A stretch of DNA of 55,735 bases, taken from assembly GCA_023245035.1 (NCBI GenBank), contig JAHFLD010000003.1:1-55735 (forward strand), written 5' to 3'. Of this stretch, positions 19,581 through 29,539 are shown piece after piece (position 1 is the stretch's first letter; the number at the start of each line of letters is the position of its first letter). A program made the position numbers and the translations under genes. Below the pieces are notes generated by a model. That model did not search any database. It saw only the letters and a list, made by a program, of their open reading frames with translations, and was not told the origin of the DNA. The DNA is from Candidatus Harrisonbacteria bacterium. GTDB lineage: Bacteria > Patescibacteriota > Minisyncoccia > UBA6257 > 1-14-0-10-40-38.

Positions 19581-20195
19581 ATGAACATCCAATGGTACGG
19601 CGAAGGCTGTTTTAAGATTCAGACTGGCGAGGCGGTTCTTTTGACCGATGTTTTTGAGGCTTCTTCGGGACTTACGCCGCCTAAGGTTAAGGCCGATATT
19701 TCACTGCGAACTTTGACGCCGATTCCATTTCCAGATTTTTTTGCTTCCGCGAAAACCGATATTACCGGAGGAGGAGAGTATGAGATAAAAGGCGTTGAGA
19801 TTCGCGCTTTTCAGCTGGTTAATGAGTCGACCGCGGAATTCGTTAAAACCATTTTTAAAGTCAAAGCCGATGATTTGTCGCTGGTTTTTTTGGGGCACAT
19901 TTCCGAAATGCCGGCGGCAGATGTGTTGGAGCAGCTTGGCGAGGTAGATATTCTTTTTATGCCGGTTCCCCAGGAGCATTTTTTACCAGCTGACAAGGCT
20001 TTGACCTTGGTGCGACAGCTTAATCCCAAAGTTCTCATTCTGTCTTTCTTTAAAGCGCCGGGTCTTAAGCGCAAGGCCGTTGATCCGCAAGAGTTTGCCA
20101 GCGAATTTGGCGGAGCGGTGCCGGCACCGGAAAAATTAGTTTTAAAAAAGAAGGAGTTGCCGGCCAAACTTCAAGTCTATGTTCCGAATCTCTAG
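19581..20195 (+). CDS. Metallo-beta-lactamase-fold protein (UlaG-like), degenerate metal site
   Basis: MNIQWYGEGCFKIQ start at 19581; no HxHxDH motif found. Confidence 0.6.
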   Translation: MNIQWYGEGCFKIQTGEAVLLTDVFEASSGLTPPKVKADISLRTLTPIPFPDFFASAKTDITGGGEYEIKGVEIRAFQLVNESTAEFVKTIFKVKADDLSLVFLGHISEMPAADVLEQLGEVDILFMPVPQEHFLPADKALTLVRQLNPKVLILSFFKAPGLKRKAVDPQEFASEFGGAVPAPEKLVLKKKELPAKLQVYVPNL

Positions 20196-20580
20196 CAATT
20201 TTATTTCCAGAGTTCGTGCCAGCGATGACGGCACCAAGCGGCGCTGGCTTTTTGTTTTTACCGTGCCTACAATGATCGTAGTTGTTTTTTTGTGGGTGAT
20301 GTATGTTCGGGCTTTTCTGCCGGAGAACGAGGGCGGAACGGAAGTCGCCCTGGCCGACGAGTCTTCGGGTACGTCGCTCACTTCATTTCGCGAGACCGCT
20401 TCGGTGTTGCGTACCGGGGCCGGAGTTGTTATCGGCGAGTTTTTGGCTCGAGCCGATCAGGCTTTTAAGCTGGTGGGCGCCAAATTGGCGGCGCGGAACG
20501 TGATTACCGTTCAGGTTCCGATTGAACCAAAATTTGTCGTGACTGATTTGCCGCCGATTCCGGTTACGCCGTTGCGCTAA
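20179..20580 (+). CDS. Single-TM hypothetical protein
   Basis: [21 protein letters not shown]. Confidence 0.5.
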   Translation: MFRISSNFISRVRASDDGTKRRWLFVFTVPTMIVVVFLWVMYVRAFLPENEGGTEVALADESSGTSLTSFRETASVLRTGAGVVIGEFLARADQAFKLVGAKLAARNVITVQVPIEPKFVVTDLPPIPVTPLR

Positions 20581-20594
20581 AGTTATCTTTATTT

Positions 20595-23051
20595 ATGCAA
20601 GAAGACGATCAAAAATTTTCCAGAGTGGAAATTACCGCCGAGTTGCGGGAGTCTTATTTGGATTACGCGATGTCGGTTATCGTTTCCCGGGCGTTGCCCG
20701 ATGTTCGCGACGGTCTCAAGCCAGTGCAACGACGCATCTTGTGGGCGATGTGGGATAGCGGTCTTTCTTCGGACGCGAAGCTCAAAAAATCCGCCAATGT
20801 GGTTGGTGAGGTTATGGGTAAGTATCATCCGCACGGCGACGCGGCGATTTATGACACAATGGTGCGCTTGGCGCAGGATTTTTCCTTGCGCTATCCGCTA
20901 ATCATCGGCCAAGGAAATTGGGGGAGTGTCGACGGCGACGGGGCGGCGGCAATGCGCTATACCGAGGCGAAACTGGCTAAAATTTCCGGCGAGTTGCTGA
21001 CCGATATAGAAAAGGAGACCGTTGATTGGCAACCAAACTATGACAGTAGCCGCGAAGAGCCCAAGGTCTTGCCGGCCAAACTTCCGCACCTGCTGTTAAA
21101 CGGAGCGGTTGGTATCGCGGTTGGTATGGCGACCAATATTCCGCCGCACAACTTAAGAGAAATTATCGAGGCCACACTTCACTTGATTGATCATCCCAAG
21201 TCTACCGTTCCTGATTTGTTGCAATTTATTAAGGGGCCGGATTTTCCGACCGGGGGAGTGATTTACGACGCCAAGGGCATGGCCGATGTTTATGTTTCCG
21301 GTCGAGGGCCGATTACGATGCGCGCCTTGGCCGAGATCAAGGAGCGGCCGCAAGGACGGAACCAATTTGATATTGTGATTACCGAGATTCCATACCAGGT
21401 CAACAAATCGGAGCTAATTATTAAAATCGCCGAGTTGGTAACCGATAAAAGAATTCAGGGCATTCGCGATGTGCGCGATGAATCCGATAAGGATGGCTTG
21501 CGAATAGTGATTGAGCTTAAAAATGACGCGGCGCCCCAGAAGATTCTTAACCAGCTTTTTAAGTTCACCGATTTGCAAAAGGATTTTCACGTCAACATGA
21601 TCGCGCTTATAAACGGCTTGCAACCGCAAGTGCTTTCGTTGAAAGAGGTTCTACAGGCCTATGTGACTCATCGCGAGGAGGTGACTCGCCGGCGAGCGCA
21701 ATACGATTTGCGTAAGGCCGAGGAGCGAGCCCATATTTTAGAGGGTTTGCACAAGGCGTTGTCTTCTATTGATCGGGTAATCGCGACTATCAAGAAATCC
21801 AGCGATAAGGAGGCGGCGCACGAGAACTTGGTTAAGCAGTTTGATTTTAGCGACTTGCAGGCCAACGCCATTTTGGAGATGCGTTTGCAAACTTTGGCCG
21901 CGCTCGAACAGCAAAAAATCGAGGAGGAGCTCGCCATCAAGCGGACATTAATCGCCGAGCTAAAAGCGCTTTTGAAGAGTCCCGAAAAAATTAGAGGCGT
22001 TATTAAGACCGAGCTCAAGGAGATTTTGGCGGCTTACGGCGATGAACGCCGAACCAGAGTAATCGCTTCGCCACTCAAGGAATTCAGGGAGGAGGATTTA
22101 ATTCCGCAAGAGGAGACGGTCATCACTTTTTCCGAAAGCGGTTATATCAAACGTCTGCCGCCGGGAACCTTCCGCAGTCAAAATCGCGGCGGTAAGGGAC
22201 TGATCGGCTCAGAGGTAGGGGATGAGGATTTTTTGACCCAATTGATGACTGCCGGAACCCACGATAATATTCTATTTTTTACGACCCGTGGGCGGGTTTT
22301 TCAGACCAAGGTTTATGAAATTCCGCCGGCGAGCCGGACCGCCAAAGGCAAACCGATCCATAATTTTTTGGAGATTCCACTTGAGGAAAAAGTAAGCGCC
22401 ATTATTTCGTATCCCGTCTCCCAGAAAAAGGGCGTGGGCGAGGCTTATCTGGTGATGGCCACCCGACATGGATTGATTAAGAAAACGGCGCTGATGGAAT
22501 TTGCCAATGTTCGGCGGAGCGGCATTATCGCTCTATCACTCAAGAAGGACGATACCTTGAACTGGGTGAGTCTTTCTTCGGGGTCGGATGAGGTGATTAT
22601 CGCGACCGACCAAGGGCAGGCGATTCGTTTTAAGGAAACGACAATTCGAGCCATGGGGCGCACGGCATCAGGTGTTCACGCCATTCGTTTGCGTAAAAAT
22701 GATTTAGTCAGTTCAATGAACGTGATTACCGGCGGGCCAACTGTCAACAAGACGCACAAGCTTTTGGTTGTGATGGCTAACGGTTTTGGCAAGCAGACGC
22801 CACTTAGTGAATACAAGGTTCAGGGACGCGGCGGATCGGGTATCAAGACCGCCAATATTACCGCCAAGACCGGCATTCTAATGGCGGCACGATTGGTTTC
22901 GGATCAGAAGGAACTTTTGGCGCTGTCGGCGAAGGGGCAGGTTATTCGCACCCAGTTGACCGACGTTAGAACGGCCGGACGGGCAACGCAGGGAGTCAAG
23001 ATTATGTCGCTAAATTCGGGGGATAAGCTTATTGGGATTGTTTGCTTTTAG
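20595..23051 (+). CDS. gyrA: DNA gyrase subunit A
   Basis: [47 protein letters not shown], GyrA-box-like [10 protein letters not shown]. Confidence 0.96.
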   Translation: MQEDDQKFSRVEITAELRESYLDYAMSVIVSRALPDVRDGLKPVQRRILWAMWDSGLSSDAKLKKSANVVGEVMGKYHPHGDAAIYDTMVRLAQDFSLRYPLIIGQGNWGSVDGDGAAAMRYTEAKLAKISGELLTDIEKETVDWQPNYDSSREEPKVLPAKLPHLLLNGAVGIAVGMATNIPPHNLREIIEATLHLIDHPKSTVPDLLQFIKGPDFPTGGVIYDAKGMADVYVSGRGPITMRALAEIKERPQGRNQFDIVITEIPYQVNKSELIIKIAELVTDKRIQGIRDVRDESDKDGLRIVIELKNDAAPQKILNQLFKFTDLQKDFHVNMIALINGLQPQVLSLKEVLQAYVTHREEVTRRRAQYDLRKAEERAHILEGLHKALSSIDRVIATIKKSSDKEAAHENLVKQFDFSDLQANAILEMRLQTLAALEQQKIEEELAIKRTLIAELKALLKSPEKIRGVIKTELKEILAAYGDERRTRVIASPLKEFREEDLIPQEETVITFSESGYIKRLPPGTFRSQNRGGKGLIGSEVGDEDFLTQLMTAGTHDNILFFTTRGRVFQTKVYEIPPASRTAKGKPIHNFLEIPLEEKVSAIISYPVSQKKGVGEAYLVMATRHGLIKKTALMEFANVRRSGIIALSLKKDDTLNWVSLSSGSDEVIIATDQGQAIRFKETTIRAMGRTASGVHAIRLRKNDLVSSMNVITGGPTVNKTHKLLVVMANGFGKQTPLSEYKVQGRGGSGIKTANITAKTGILMAARLVSDQKELLALSAKGQVIRTQLTDVRTAGRATQGVKIMSLNSGDKLIGIVCF

Positions 23052-23182
23052 TGGGAGCTTGGGTATGGCCTGAAGATGCTTCGTAAGAGTTTGAAGCGGT
23101 GCTCGCGAGTTTTATCCGAAAGGTGGGGTTCAATCTAGTTTTTTTGTTGGCTTGATTTGGTTTTTGCTATACTTAAAGCGAT

Positions 23183-24466
23183 ATGTCACTCACTAGAGTT
23201 CAAATCGCGATCGGGGGCGCGGTTTTAGCCGTAGTCTTATTTTTCGTCTTGCTGTTTTTGCGGGTGATTCCCGGACTTCGCGATTCGGGATCCAATACTC
23301 AACTGCCGACCATTGAAGTCTGGGGCGTCTTTGAGGATTCCCAGGTTTTGGGAGAGCTCAAGTCGCTCGTTCCTTTTAGATTTCGCAATTTTGATCCGGC
23401 GACTTATGAGGCTGATTTAGTGAACGCGCTCGCGGCCGGTACCGGGCCAGATGTGTTTATGATTCACAACACCTGGTTGCCCAAGCATTTTGACAAGTTG
23501 AGCCCGATTCCGGAAAAACTTCTGCCTTATGCCTCCTTCCAAAACATTTTTCCCGAGGTGGTGCGGCAGGATTTTGCCCCAAACGCCGCCGTCTATGCCT
23601 TGCCCCTTTATATTGATACGCTCGGAATGCTTTACAACAAGGATATTTTTGACGCTAAGGGAATCGCCTTGCCGCCCAAAACCTGGAGTGATTTTTCCGC
23701 GCTAATTCCCTCGCTCCGTGAGCTTGATAGGCAGGGAAGGGTGGTTAAGGCGGCGGCCGCCATTGGCGGTTCGGCGAAGAGTATTAATCGCGCAACCGAT
23801 TTGTTGAACGCGCTCATGCTTCAGTCGGGTGTGGCAATGGTCTCCGATGATTTTGGCCGGGCTACTTTTGCTGATCGCGGTAAGCAGGCATTTAGTTTTT
23901 ATCTTAGTTTCGCCAATCCGGCGAATACCGCTTTTACCTGGTCGGAGGACTTTCCCTATTCCATAGATAGTTTTGCCGACGAATCCACGGCGGTAATTTT
24001 TAATTATTCCTACCAGCGAGCGGCTCTAAAGCAGAAGAATCCGTTTTTGCGGGTTGGCGTGGCGCCGTTACCGCAACCAAGCGCGGCTTCCCGTCCGGTT
24101 ACCTTTGCCAATTATTGGGGTTTTGCCGTATCGGCGCGGAGTACGCATAAGGACGCGGCGGCGCGTTTTGTGGTGGATCTAGCGACCGACCAGGCGCGAG
24201 CTAAAAAATATTTTGACTTGACGGAGAGGCCTTCGGCTTTGCTGACTTTAATTGACACCGAACTCAACTTGCCGGATGTCGGCGTCTTCGCGCGACAGGC
24301 GCTCACGGCGCGTTCTTGGCCGCAAATCGACAATGCCTTGGTGGAGCGCGCCTTTTCCGAGGCCATTGCCTCGGTGCTTGCGGTACGGCTGACTCCAGAG
24401 GAGGCGCTCGCGAACGCCGAGAATCAGATTAGCGAGGCGATGGAGCGGCGGAAATCCAGTCAATAG
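23183..24466 (+). CDS. Extracellular solute-binding protein, family 1 type
   Basis: N-terminal TM; IEVWGVFEDSQ, GTGPDVFMIHNTWLP, YALPLYIDTLGMLYNKDIF, AARFVVDLAT. Confidence 0.8.
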   Translation: MSLTRVQIAIGGAVLAVVLFFVLLFLRVIPGLRDSGSNTQLPTIEVWGVFEDSQVLGELKSLVPFRFRNFDPATYEADLVNALAAGTGPDVFMIHNTWLPKHFDKLSPIPEKLLPYASFQNIFPEVVRQDFAPNAAVYALPLYIDTLGMLYNKDIFDAKGIALPPKTWSDFSALIPSLRELDRQGRVVKAAAAIGGSAKSINRATDLLNALMLQSGVAMVSDDFGRATFADRGKQAFSFYLSFANPANTAFTWSEDFPYSIDSFADESTAVIFNYSYQRAALKQKNPFLRVGVAPLPQPSAASRPVTFANYWGFAVSARSTHKDAAARFVVDLATDQARAKKYFDLTERPSALLTLIDTELNLPDVGVFARQALTARSWPQIDNALVERAFSEAIASVLAVRLTPEEALANAENQISEAMERRKSSQ

Positions 24467-24474
24467 TTCTTAAT

Positions 24475-24963
24475 ATGCGCAAAAATTACTTATTAATCTT
24501 TGGCCTGGTTTTGCTCTTATTTACTGTGGCACCTATGGTTTCCAGCGCCGCTTTTGGCAATCTATTGCCTAATTGCGACCCGGCCGGTCCGCTTAGCACT
24601 GGCGGGTGCGGGCTTAAATCGTTTTTGGAATTTATCAACAACATTATTGTTTTTTTGATGAAGGCGACCTTCTTTGTGGCTCCGCTCTTTATAGTTTACG
24701 GCGGGTTTGTTATGCTTACCTCCGGAGGTAATAGTGGCAAGTTTGATCAAGGAAAGGACATCATCAGAAGCGCGCTCGTGGGCATCGTAATCGCGCTCAT
24801 CTCCTATCTTTTGATAACGGTTCTTTTTAGGATTCTGCAGGTCACTTTTCCTTTTCAGCAAAAGGAGATTGATATTACAAATACTAATACTCCTTCAGCT
24901 AATCCTAATTCGAGTTTTGGGGGCGGGAGTGGGGGTGGCGGCGGTTTTGGCGGTGGATGGTGA
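24475..24963 (+). CDS. TrbC/VirB2-like (T4SS pilin-like) membrane protein, Gly-rich tail
   Basis: Signal plus two TM helices flanking a GGxxxDQGKD segment; GGGSGGGGGFGGGW tail. Confidence 0.65.
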   Translation: MRKNYLLIFGLVLLLFTVAPMVSSAAFGNLLPNCDPAGPLSTGGCGLKSFLEFINNIIVFLMKATFFVAPLFIVYGGFVMLTSGGNSGKFDQGKDIIRSALVGIVIALISYLLITVLFRILQVTFPFQQKEIDITNTNTPSANPNSSFGGGSGGGGGFGGGW

Positions 24964-24978
24964 TATATTTATATTATC

Positions 24979-25305
24979 GTGATTACTTTTTTAAAAATTT
25001 TTGTTTTAAAGGCCTTGGCGGAAACTGGTTCTGTGGGCGGCAATTCCGCCATACAGTTACCCAATCCTTTGGGTATTAGTAGTTTGGAGGCGCTTTTGGA
25101 TCGGATTGTTACGGGACTCATCTATATAGCTATTCCGGTGGTTACGCTGATGATTTTGATTGGCGCTTTTAAGATGCTTTTTTCCGGCGGGAGTTCCGAT
25201 AAGTTTAGTGAAGGCAAGGACACTATTGTTTATGCTCTAATTGGTTTGGTGGCGGTTCTGCTGGCTCGGGGGGTCGCCGATATTATCGTCTTTATTTTCC
25301 GCTGA
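24979..25305 (+). CDS. TrbC/VirB2-like membrane protein
   Basis: Two TM helices around FSGGSSDKFSEGKDTI; paralog of neighbours. Confidence 0.65.
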   Translation: MITFLKIFVLKALAETGSVGGNSAIQLPNPLGISSLEALLDRIVTGLIYIAIPVVTLMILIGAFKMLFSGGSSDKFSEGKDTIVYALIGLVAVLLARGVADIIVFIFR

Positions 25306-25308
25306 TTT

Positions 25309-25710
25309 ATGCGTTTGATTCTTATTTCGATTTTGGGAGTGCTTGGTTTGGTTTTGTTCGTGCCCGCTCTTTCCCAGGCGGAGACTGGGATTGTATTGCC
25401 GACAGCTGTGGCAACTCAACTGGCACAGGATAATTTCGGTTTTTCGGTTCCAGCGGGTACCGGCGACATTCGTACCAAGGAAGATGTAGTGCGGGTGGTT
25501 AATCGGGCGATTAATATTCTGTTCGGTTTTTTGCTTTTGCTGGCGGTGGTTTTTTTGTTAATCGCGGCTTACTATTTTCTTTTTGCCGGCGATGATTCCG
25601 GCAAAATCGAAACCGCCAAGACTATGATTCGTTATACGGTTATCGCTATTTTAATAGGGGGGTTATCTCGCGCCATCGTTTCGCTAACGCTCTATCTGAT
25701 AGAACTTTAA
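25309..25710 (+). CDS. TrbC/VirB2-like membrane protein
   Basis: ILFGFLLLLAVVFLLIAAYYFLFAGDDSGKIETAKTMIRYTVIAILIGGLSRAIV. Confidence 0.65.
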   Translation: MRLILISILGVLGLVLFVPALSQAETGIVLPTAVATQLAQDNFGFSVPAGTGDIRTKEDVVRVVNRAINILFGFLLLLAVVFLLIAAYYFLFAGDDSGKIETAKTMIRYTVIAILIGGLSRAIVSLTLYLIEL

Positions 25711-25797
25711 TTCTGGGGATACACTTTGGGTTGGCTATCGTTTATAATGGGACTAATTGTTTGTTAAAGGTCGTTTTGGCTGTAGGCATGTCTTTCA

Positions 25798-26160
25798 ATG
25801 AATATCTTCAAGAAAATTACTAGTTTCGCACTGCTTACTATATCCGGATTGGCTCCGCTTGTTGGTTTGGCCCAGAGTGTTGGCGGGGTTCCGAATGTAC
25901 CGCCGCTTTCCGGGGGCGTTAACGTTTTGGATATCATCACCAAGGTTATTAACTATGCCTTTGGTTTTCTTCTCCTGCTAGCAGTCGTCTTTATTATCTA
26001 TGCCGCCTATCTTTATTTGATTGGCGACGATAAGGAAAAGGCGAAGAAGCTTATTATTGACGCGGTGTGGGCGATTGTAATCGGCGCTTTAGCGCGGGGT
26101 ATTGTTTTTATCGTTTCCAATTTGATCGGCGTTAATTCAAGTTCGGTGACTGGCGGGTAA
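25798..26160 (+). CDS. TrbC/VirB2-like membrane protein
   Basis: INYAFGFLLLLAVVFIIYAAYLYLIGDDKEKAKKLIIDAVWAIVIGALARGIVF; paralog of preceding gene. Confidence 0.65.
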   Translation: MNIFKKITSFALLTISGLAPLVGLAQSVGGVPNVPPLSGGVNVLDIITKVINYAFGFLLLLAVVFIIYAAYLYLIGDDKEKAKKLIIDAVWAIVIGALARGIVFIVSNLIGVNSSSVTGG

Positions 26161-26182
26161 GTCTGGGTTTCCTGGTTTTAAT

Positions 26183-26219
26183 CATAAAAATCTCCGATGT
26201 TATATCGGAGATTTTTATG
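26183..26219. terminator. Bidirectional intrinsic terminator
   Basis: aaaaatctccgat-gtt-atatcggagattttt. Confidence 0.75.
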
Positions 26220-26223
26220 ATTA

Positions 26224-26241
26224 GTGCCCTCGAGAGGATTT
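26224..26241 (-). repeat. Duplicated tRNA-Leu 3' end (18 bp exact, gtgccctcgagaggattt)
   Basis: Identical to 26415..26432 in the tRNA-Leu 3' end, offset 191 bp. Confidence 0.85.
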
Positions 26242-26349
26242 TCACTACTCGTCCTTCGCTATACCTCGGACTGCGCTTTAAAAACCCTCGGTTTTTAATA
26301 TTTTCCGACACGGAAGGGACGTGGTTACTTCCCTTCCGATCCATCCCTC

Positions 26350-26363
26350 GTTCAAATCCTCTC
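26350..26363 (+). repeat. Inverted 14-bp copy of the tRNA-Leu T-arm
   Basis: gttcaaatcctctc is the exact reverse complement of 26423..26436. Confidence 0.8.
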
Positions 26364-26415
26364 AAAAACAAAGATTACAAAGAAACCGGATGATACCGGA
26401 GATTTTTTTTAATTG

Positions 26416-26497
26416 TGCCCTCGAGAGGATTTGAACCTCTAATCCTTTCGGAACGTGGTCCTAAGCCACGCGCGTATGCCAGTTCCGCCACGAGGGC
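26416..26497 (-). tRNA. tRNA-Leu(TAG)
   Basis: GCCCTCG/CGAGGGC acceptor, CGTGG-CTTAGGA-CCACG anticodon arm, long variable arm, GAGGTTCAAATCCTC T-arm. Confidence 0.93.
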
Positions 26498-26573
26498 CTT
26501 AGTTTAGCGTAAATGGTTTGACGGTTGAGGTAAAGAGCTTTTCTTTTTTACTCAGTTTGAGTAGAAGCGGTAA

Positions 26574-27476
26574 TCATTTATTTTTTCCGTGGAATGCCTT
26601 GTGGATGTCTTTAAGTCCCTTGTTGGTTACGTGCGTATAGATTTGAGTGGTGCCGATGTTTCTGTGTCCGAGGAGCTCCTGTACGGAGCGCAAGTCGGCG
26701 CCGTTGATTAATAAGTCGGTGGCGAAGAGGTGTCTTAGTTGATGGGGAGTTACGTGCCTTGGGATTCCGCTTACTGTCGCGTAATGGCTAACCAGGCGTT
26801 CAACGGCGCGGGGTGTAATGCGCCCGATAACTTGAGGAATTTTGGATTTTTTGAGACTAATAAACAGGGCTTCTTCCACATCACCACGCAAGGCCTCGTA
26901 GTTTTTTAGAGCGTTGCGGGCGCTATCGGATAGGAAGACCAGGCGAATTTTTCCTCCCTTGCCGCGGACGCTGATCTCACCACGCTTGAAATCGAGATCG
27001 CGGTTGAGGCCGCAGAGTTCCGCGAGGCGGAGGCCGGTAGAAAAGAGCATTTCCAAAATGGCGCGATCGCGGGCGGCGCGCAGAGTGTTGCCGCGCGGGG
27101 CTTTGAGCAGGCGATCCAGATCGTGGTGTTCCATGATTTCAATTTGCCGCTGTTCAACCCTGGGAAGCTCTATCTTGTCCGGCGAAATTGCCGGGTATCC
27201 TTTTTTGATTAGGTATTTCAAAAAATTGCGGATGGCGATGACATAGTAGCTTTGAGTGTTTTTTTTAAGCTCAGCGCCATTTACGCGTTCGCGGGCGAGC
27301 GCGAGCCGAAAACGGCGAATGTTTTCTTCGGTTAGGTCTTTGATGGTGTTGATTTTTGTTTGGGCAATAAAGCGTTGCAGGTAGCGCTCGTAGTTGTCGC
27401 GAGTTTTAACCGAACGGTTTTTTTCGATCTCCAGATATTCGCAATATTCCTTGAGGGCTTTTTCGATCTCGTTCAT
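26574..27476 (-). CDS. Tyrosine recombinase XerC/XerD-like
   Basis: FSTGLRLAELCGL, HVTPHQLRHLFATDLL, LLGHRNIGTTQIYTHV (R-H-R-H-Y set). Confidence 0.92.
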   Translation of the reverse strand: MNEIEKALKEYCEYLEIEKNRSVKTRDNYERYLQRFIAQTKINTIKDLTEENIRRFRLALARERVNGAELKKNTQSYYVIAIRNFLKYLIKKGYPAISPDKIELPRVEQRQIEIMEHHDLDRLLKAPRGNTLRAARDRAILEMLFSTGLRLAELCGLNRDLDFKRGEISVRGKGGKIRLVFLSDSARNALKNYEALRGDVEEALFISLKKSKIPQVIGRITPRAVERLVSHYATVSGIPRHVTPHQLRHLFATDLLINGADLRSVQELLGHRNIGTTQIYTHVTNKGLKDIHKAFHGKNK

Positions 27477-27545
27477 CTTTCTATGATACCTAATAATATC
27501 CCGATCGGATAATTGTTTTTATCGCCGTTAGCTGGTGATTGGGAA

Positions 27546-27572
27546 AATAAAAAACCCCGCACGAGCGGGGTT
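27546..27572 (-). terminator. Intrinsic terminator
   Basis: aaaaaccccgc-acga-gcggggtt; same as at 29514..29539. Confidence 0.75.
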
Positions 27573-27993
27573 AGGGAAAGACCAAAAGTTTTGCTGGGCA
27601 GTTGATGCCATTCAAGCGAAACTTCCGATCTAGTAGCTTGATGTTTGGGTTGCCAACGGGTGATCTAATCGTTCTCCCATTGGAGAAATCAAAGTTCACC
27701 ATGTCAGGAGACTTGTAGTCGAATTGCAAACTAAAATCACTTGCCTCCGGCAAAATGAGCCACGGAGTCCATTCAGATTCACGAATCTGAAGTTGAATCT
27801 CCTCACCCCTGTGGAGCGTGATGTACGCTGGCGGGGGCGGGGATATCACTTCTCGGGATTCCGGCTGGGATCTTGGGAGGTCTTGGATGACCTTGAACCC
27901 CCAAATACCGATTGAAATAACCGAAATGAAGAGCAGGAGCTTGATGAGTTTTCCTGAAACCCTGAAGCCGACTGTTTGCGGGCCGTGGGGCAT
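27571..27993 (-). CDS. Small single-TM protein with PPPP linker, SPFH-module partner (copy B)
   Basis: Paralog of 29538..29960; shared SREVISPPPPAYITLHRGEEIQLQIRESEWTPWLILPE. Confidence 0.7.
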   Translation of the reverse strand: MPHGPQTVGFRVSGKLIKLLLFISVISIGIWGFKVIQDLPRSQPESREVISPPPPAYITLHRGEEIQLQIRESEWTPWLILPEASDFSLQFDYKSPDMVNFDFSNGRTIRSPVGNPNIKLLDRKFRLNGINCPAKLLVFP

Positions 27994-27995
27994 GG

Positions 27996-29348
27996 CTAAT
28001 CTCCTTTTTTGCTACTCTTGTCCGCGAGATACTTGGCGAGTGCGGCGGAGGTAAGGTCAGTACCCTTTGCCTCCACGATTGTGGTGCTTGGTTTTTCTTT
28101 CATTCCCAGCGTCACTTCAATACCAGTCAAGATTCCTTCTCGTATTCTGGGATCATCCCAGTCGGGTCCGGCTTTGATTTTTGCTTTCTCAACCAACTCG
28201 CCATATTTTTTGCTCAATTCTTCGGCGGCGTCGGCGGTGTTTTCCGCCAGGCGACGCTTTTCGATGGCTTCCCTGACTTCCTTGGAGAAGTTGATTTCGG
28301 TCAAGTCAAATTCCATCACTTCAATACCAAATTGGCGTTCAACTGCGGATGGCGATCCGCGTTCCACTGCCAGCAATTCAGTAACTAGATTTCTATATTC
28401 CGCGTATTTCCGGGGACAATCTTCTGGCTTCCAACCACACCTATTGTGCGGTGTCTCGCTCAAGCGCAGGACGCAGTTGATGAAGAGCTTTAGAGCTTCT
28501 CGATTCTCAATGAAGTCGTCTACCAGAGAGGCGCCAGCGATTTCTCCCAGAGCGCTCGCGATACTACCGCGCAATCCCTTGGTTGTGGTTTCCGGACTCA
28601 TCTCAACAAAAAGCACCTTGCCTTTTTTGTTGACGATATCCGGAGACGGCCGTTTGCGCAGATTGCCTTTGACGGTGATCGCCACCTGTCCAAATTTTTG
28701 TCCGTCCTTGCCCTTGCCGCCGGTCGTTACACTAACTTCGATTGGGTCGGTGTCTACTTGGTAGTCCAAATACTCTACCGCATCAATGAAGGGGATCAGG
28801 AAGTAGGGCCCGCCTTCGGACAAGTATCCTTTGAGACGCATTCCGAAGCGAGTAACCACCCCAAATTGCGCCGGTCGGATGATGACGAGGCCTTTGGCGA
28901 GGATGATGGTAAGGAAGAGTCCAATAAATCCAATCCATGAAAAGATTGCTCCAGGTTCTTCACCTTCTAGTAGACTTACTATCCAAAAAATCGCTGCTCC
29001 AGCGATCGCATAAACCAGTAAAACCGGAATGAAGTTGAAACCCGGCGCTCTTTGCGCTTGTCGAGCTTTCTTTTTCGCCTGGCCGATCAAGTCATTGAGT
29101 TGATCAATCTCGGTTTGGGGCGAAGCGGTTATAGCTATTGCCGGCTGATCGAATAGCGTTTTGAGTACTTTTAGACCTAATGCTAAGCAGAGACCAATGC
29201 CGATGACGGTGGATATTGCGATAACTTTGTCTTCCCAGAGCTTGTAGCCAGCAAAGATTATTGCCGTTATAGCGACGAGCCAGCAACAGAGGTACGAGGC
29301 GTGTTTGGCGGTTTCTCGGAAATCTTGCTTGAACTTTCTAGTGAACAT
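27996..29348 (-). CDS. SPFH/Band 7 family membrane protein (copy B)
   Basis: N-terminal TMs then GLVIIRPAQFGVVTRFGMRLKGYLSEGGPYFLIPFIDAVEYLDYQ, coiled-coil C-terminus. Confidence 0.8.
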   Translation of the reverse strand: MFTRKFKQDFRETAKHASYLCCWLVAITAIIFAGYKLWEDKVIAISTVIGIGLCLALGLKVLKTLFDQPAIAITASPQTEIDQLNDLIGQAKKKARQAQRAPGFNFIPVLLVYAIAGAAIFWIVSLLEGEEPGAIFSWIGFIGLFLTIILAKGLVIIRPAQFGVVTRFGMRLKGYLSEGGPYFLIPFIDAVEYLDYQVDTDPIEVSVTTGGKGKDGQKFGQVAITVKGNLRKRPSPDIVNKKGKVLFVEMSPETTTKGLRGSIASALGEIAGASLVDDFIENREALKLFINCVLRLSETPHNRCGWKPEDCPRKYAEYRNLVTELLAVERGSPSAVERQFGIEVMEFDLTEINFSKEVREAIEKRRLAENTADAAEELSKKYGELVEKAKIKAGPDWDDPRIREGILTGIEVTLGMKEKPSTTIVEAKGTDLTSAALAKYLADKSSKKGD

Positions 29349-29513
29349 GGCCTACCTTTCTTTGTATTTCTTTTTCAAAGAACTCGAATCCTTACAGGGG
29401 ACTCGCTGTTTATAGAATTCACCTAAATATATAGAGCTGTCAATATTTGATTCGTTTTTGGTTTTGCGGGCGAGCTTTTTGGCATCCTCATCTTTTTTTT
29501 GACTGTTGGCGTA

Positions 29514-29539
29514 ATAAAAAACCCCGCACGAGCGGGGTT
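29514..29539 (-). terminator. Intrinsic terminator
   Basis: aaaaaaccccgcacgagcggggtt. Confidence 0.75.

Noticed and set aside
26132-26371. 79-aa minus-strand ORF
   Set aside because: Overlaps a terminator and the duplicated tRNA end and mini-element; translation looks spurious.
28009-28764. Ser-rich ORF antisense to SPFH copy B (and 29976..30680 antisense to copy A)
   Set aside because: Shadow of duplicated SPFH coding sequence; duplicated only because the sense genes are.
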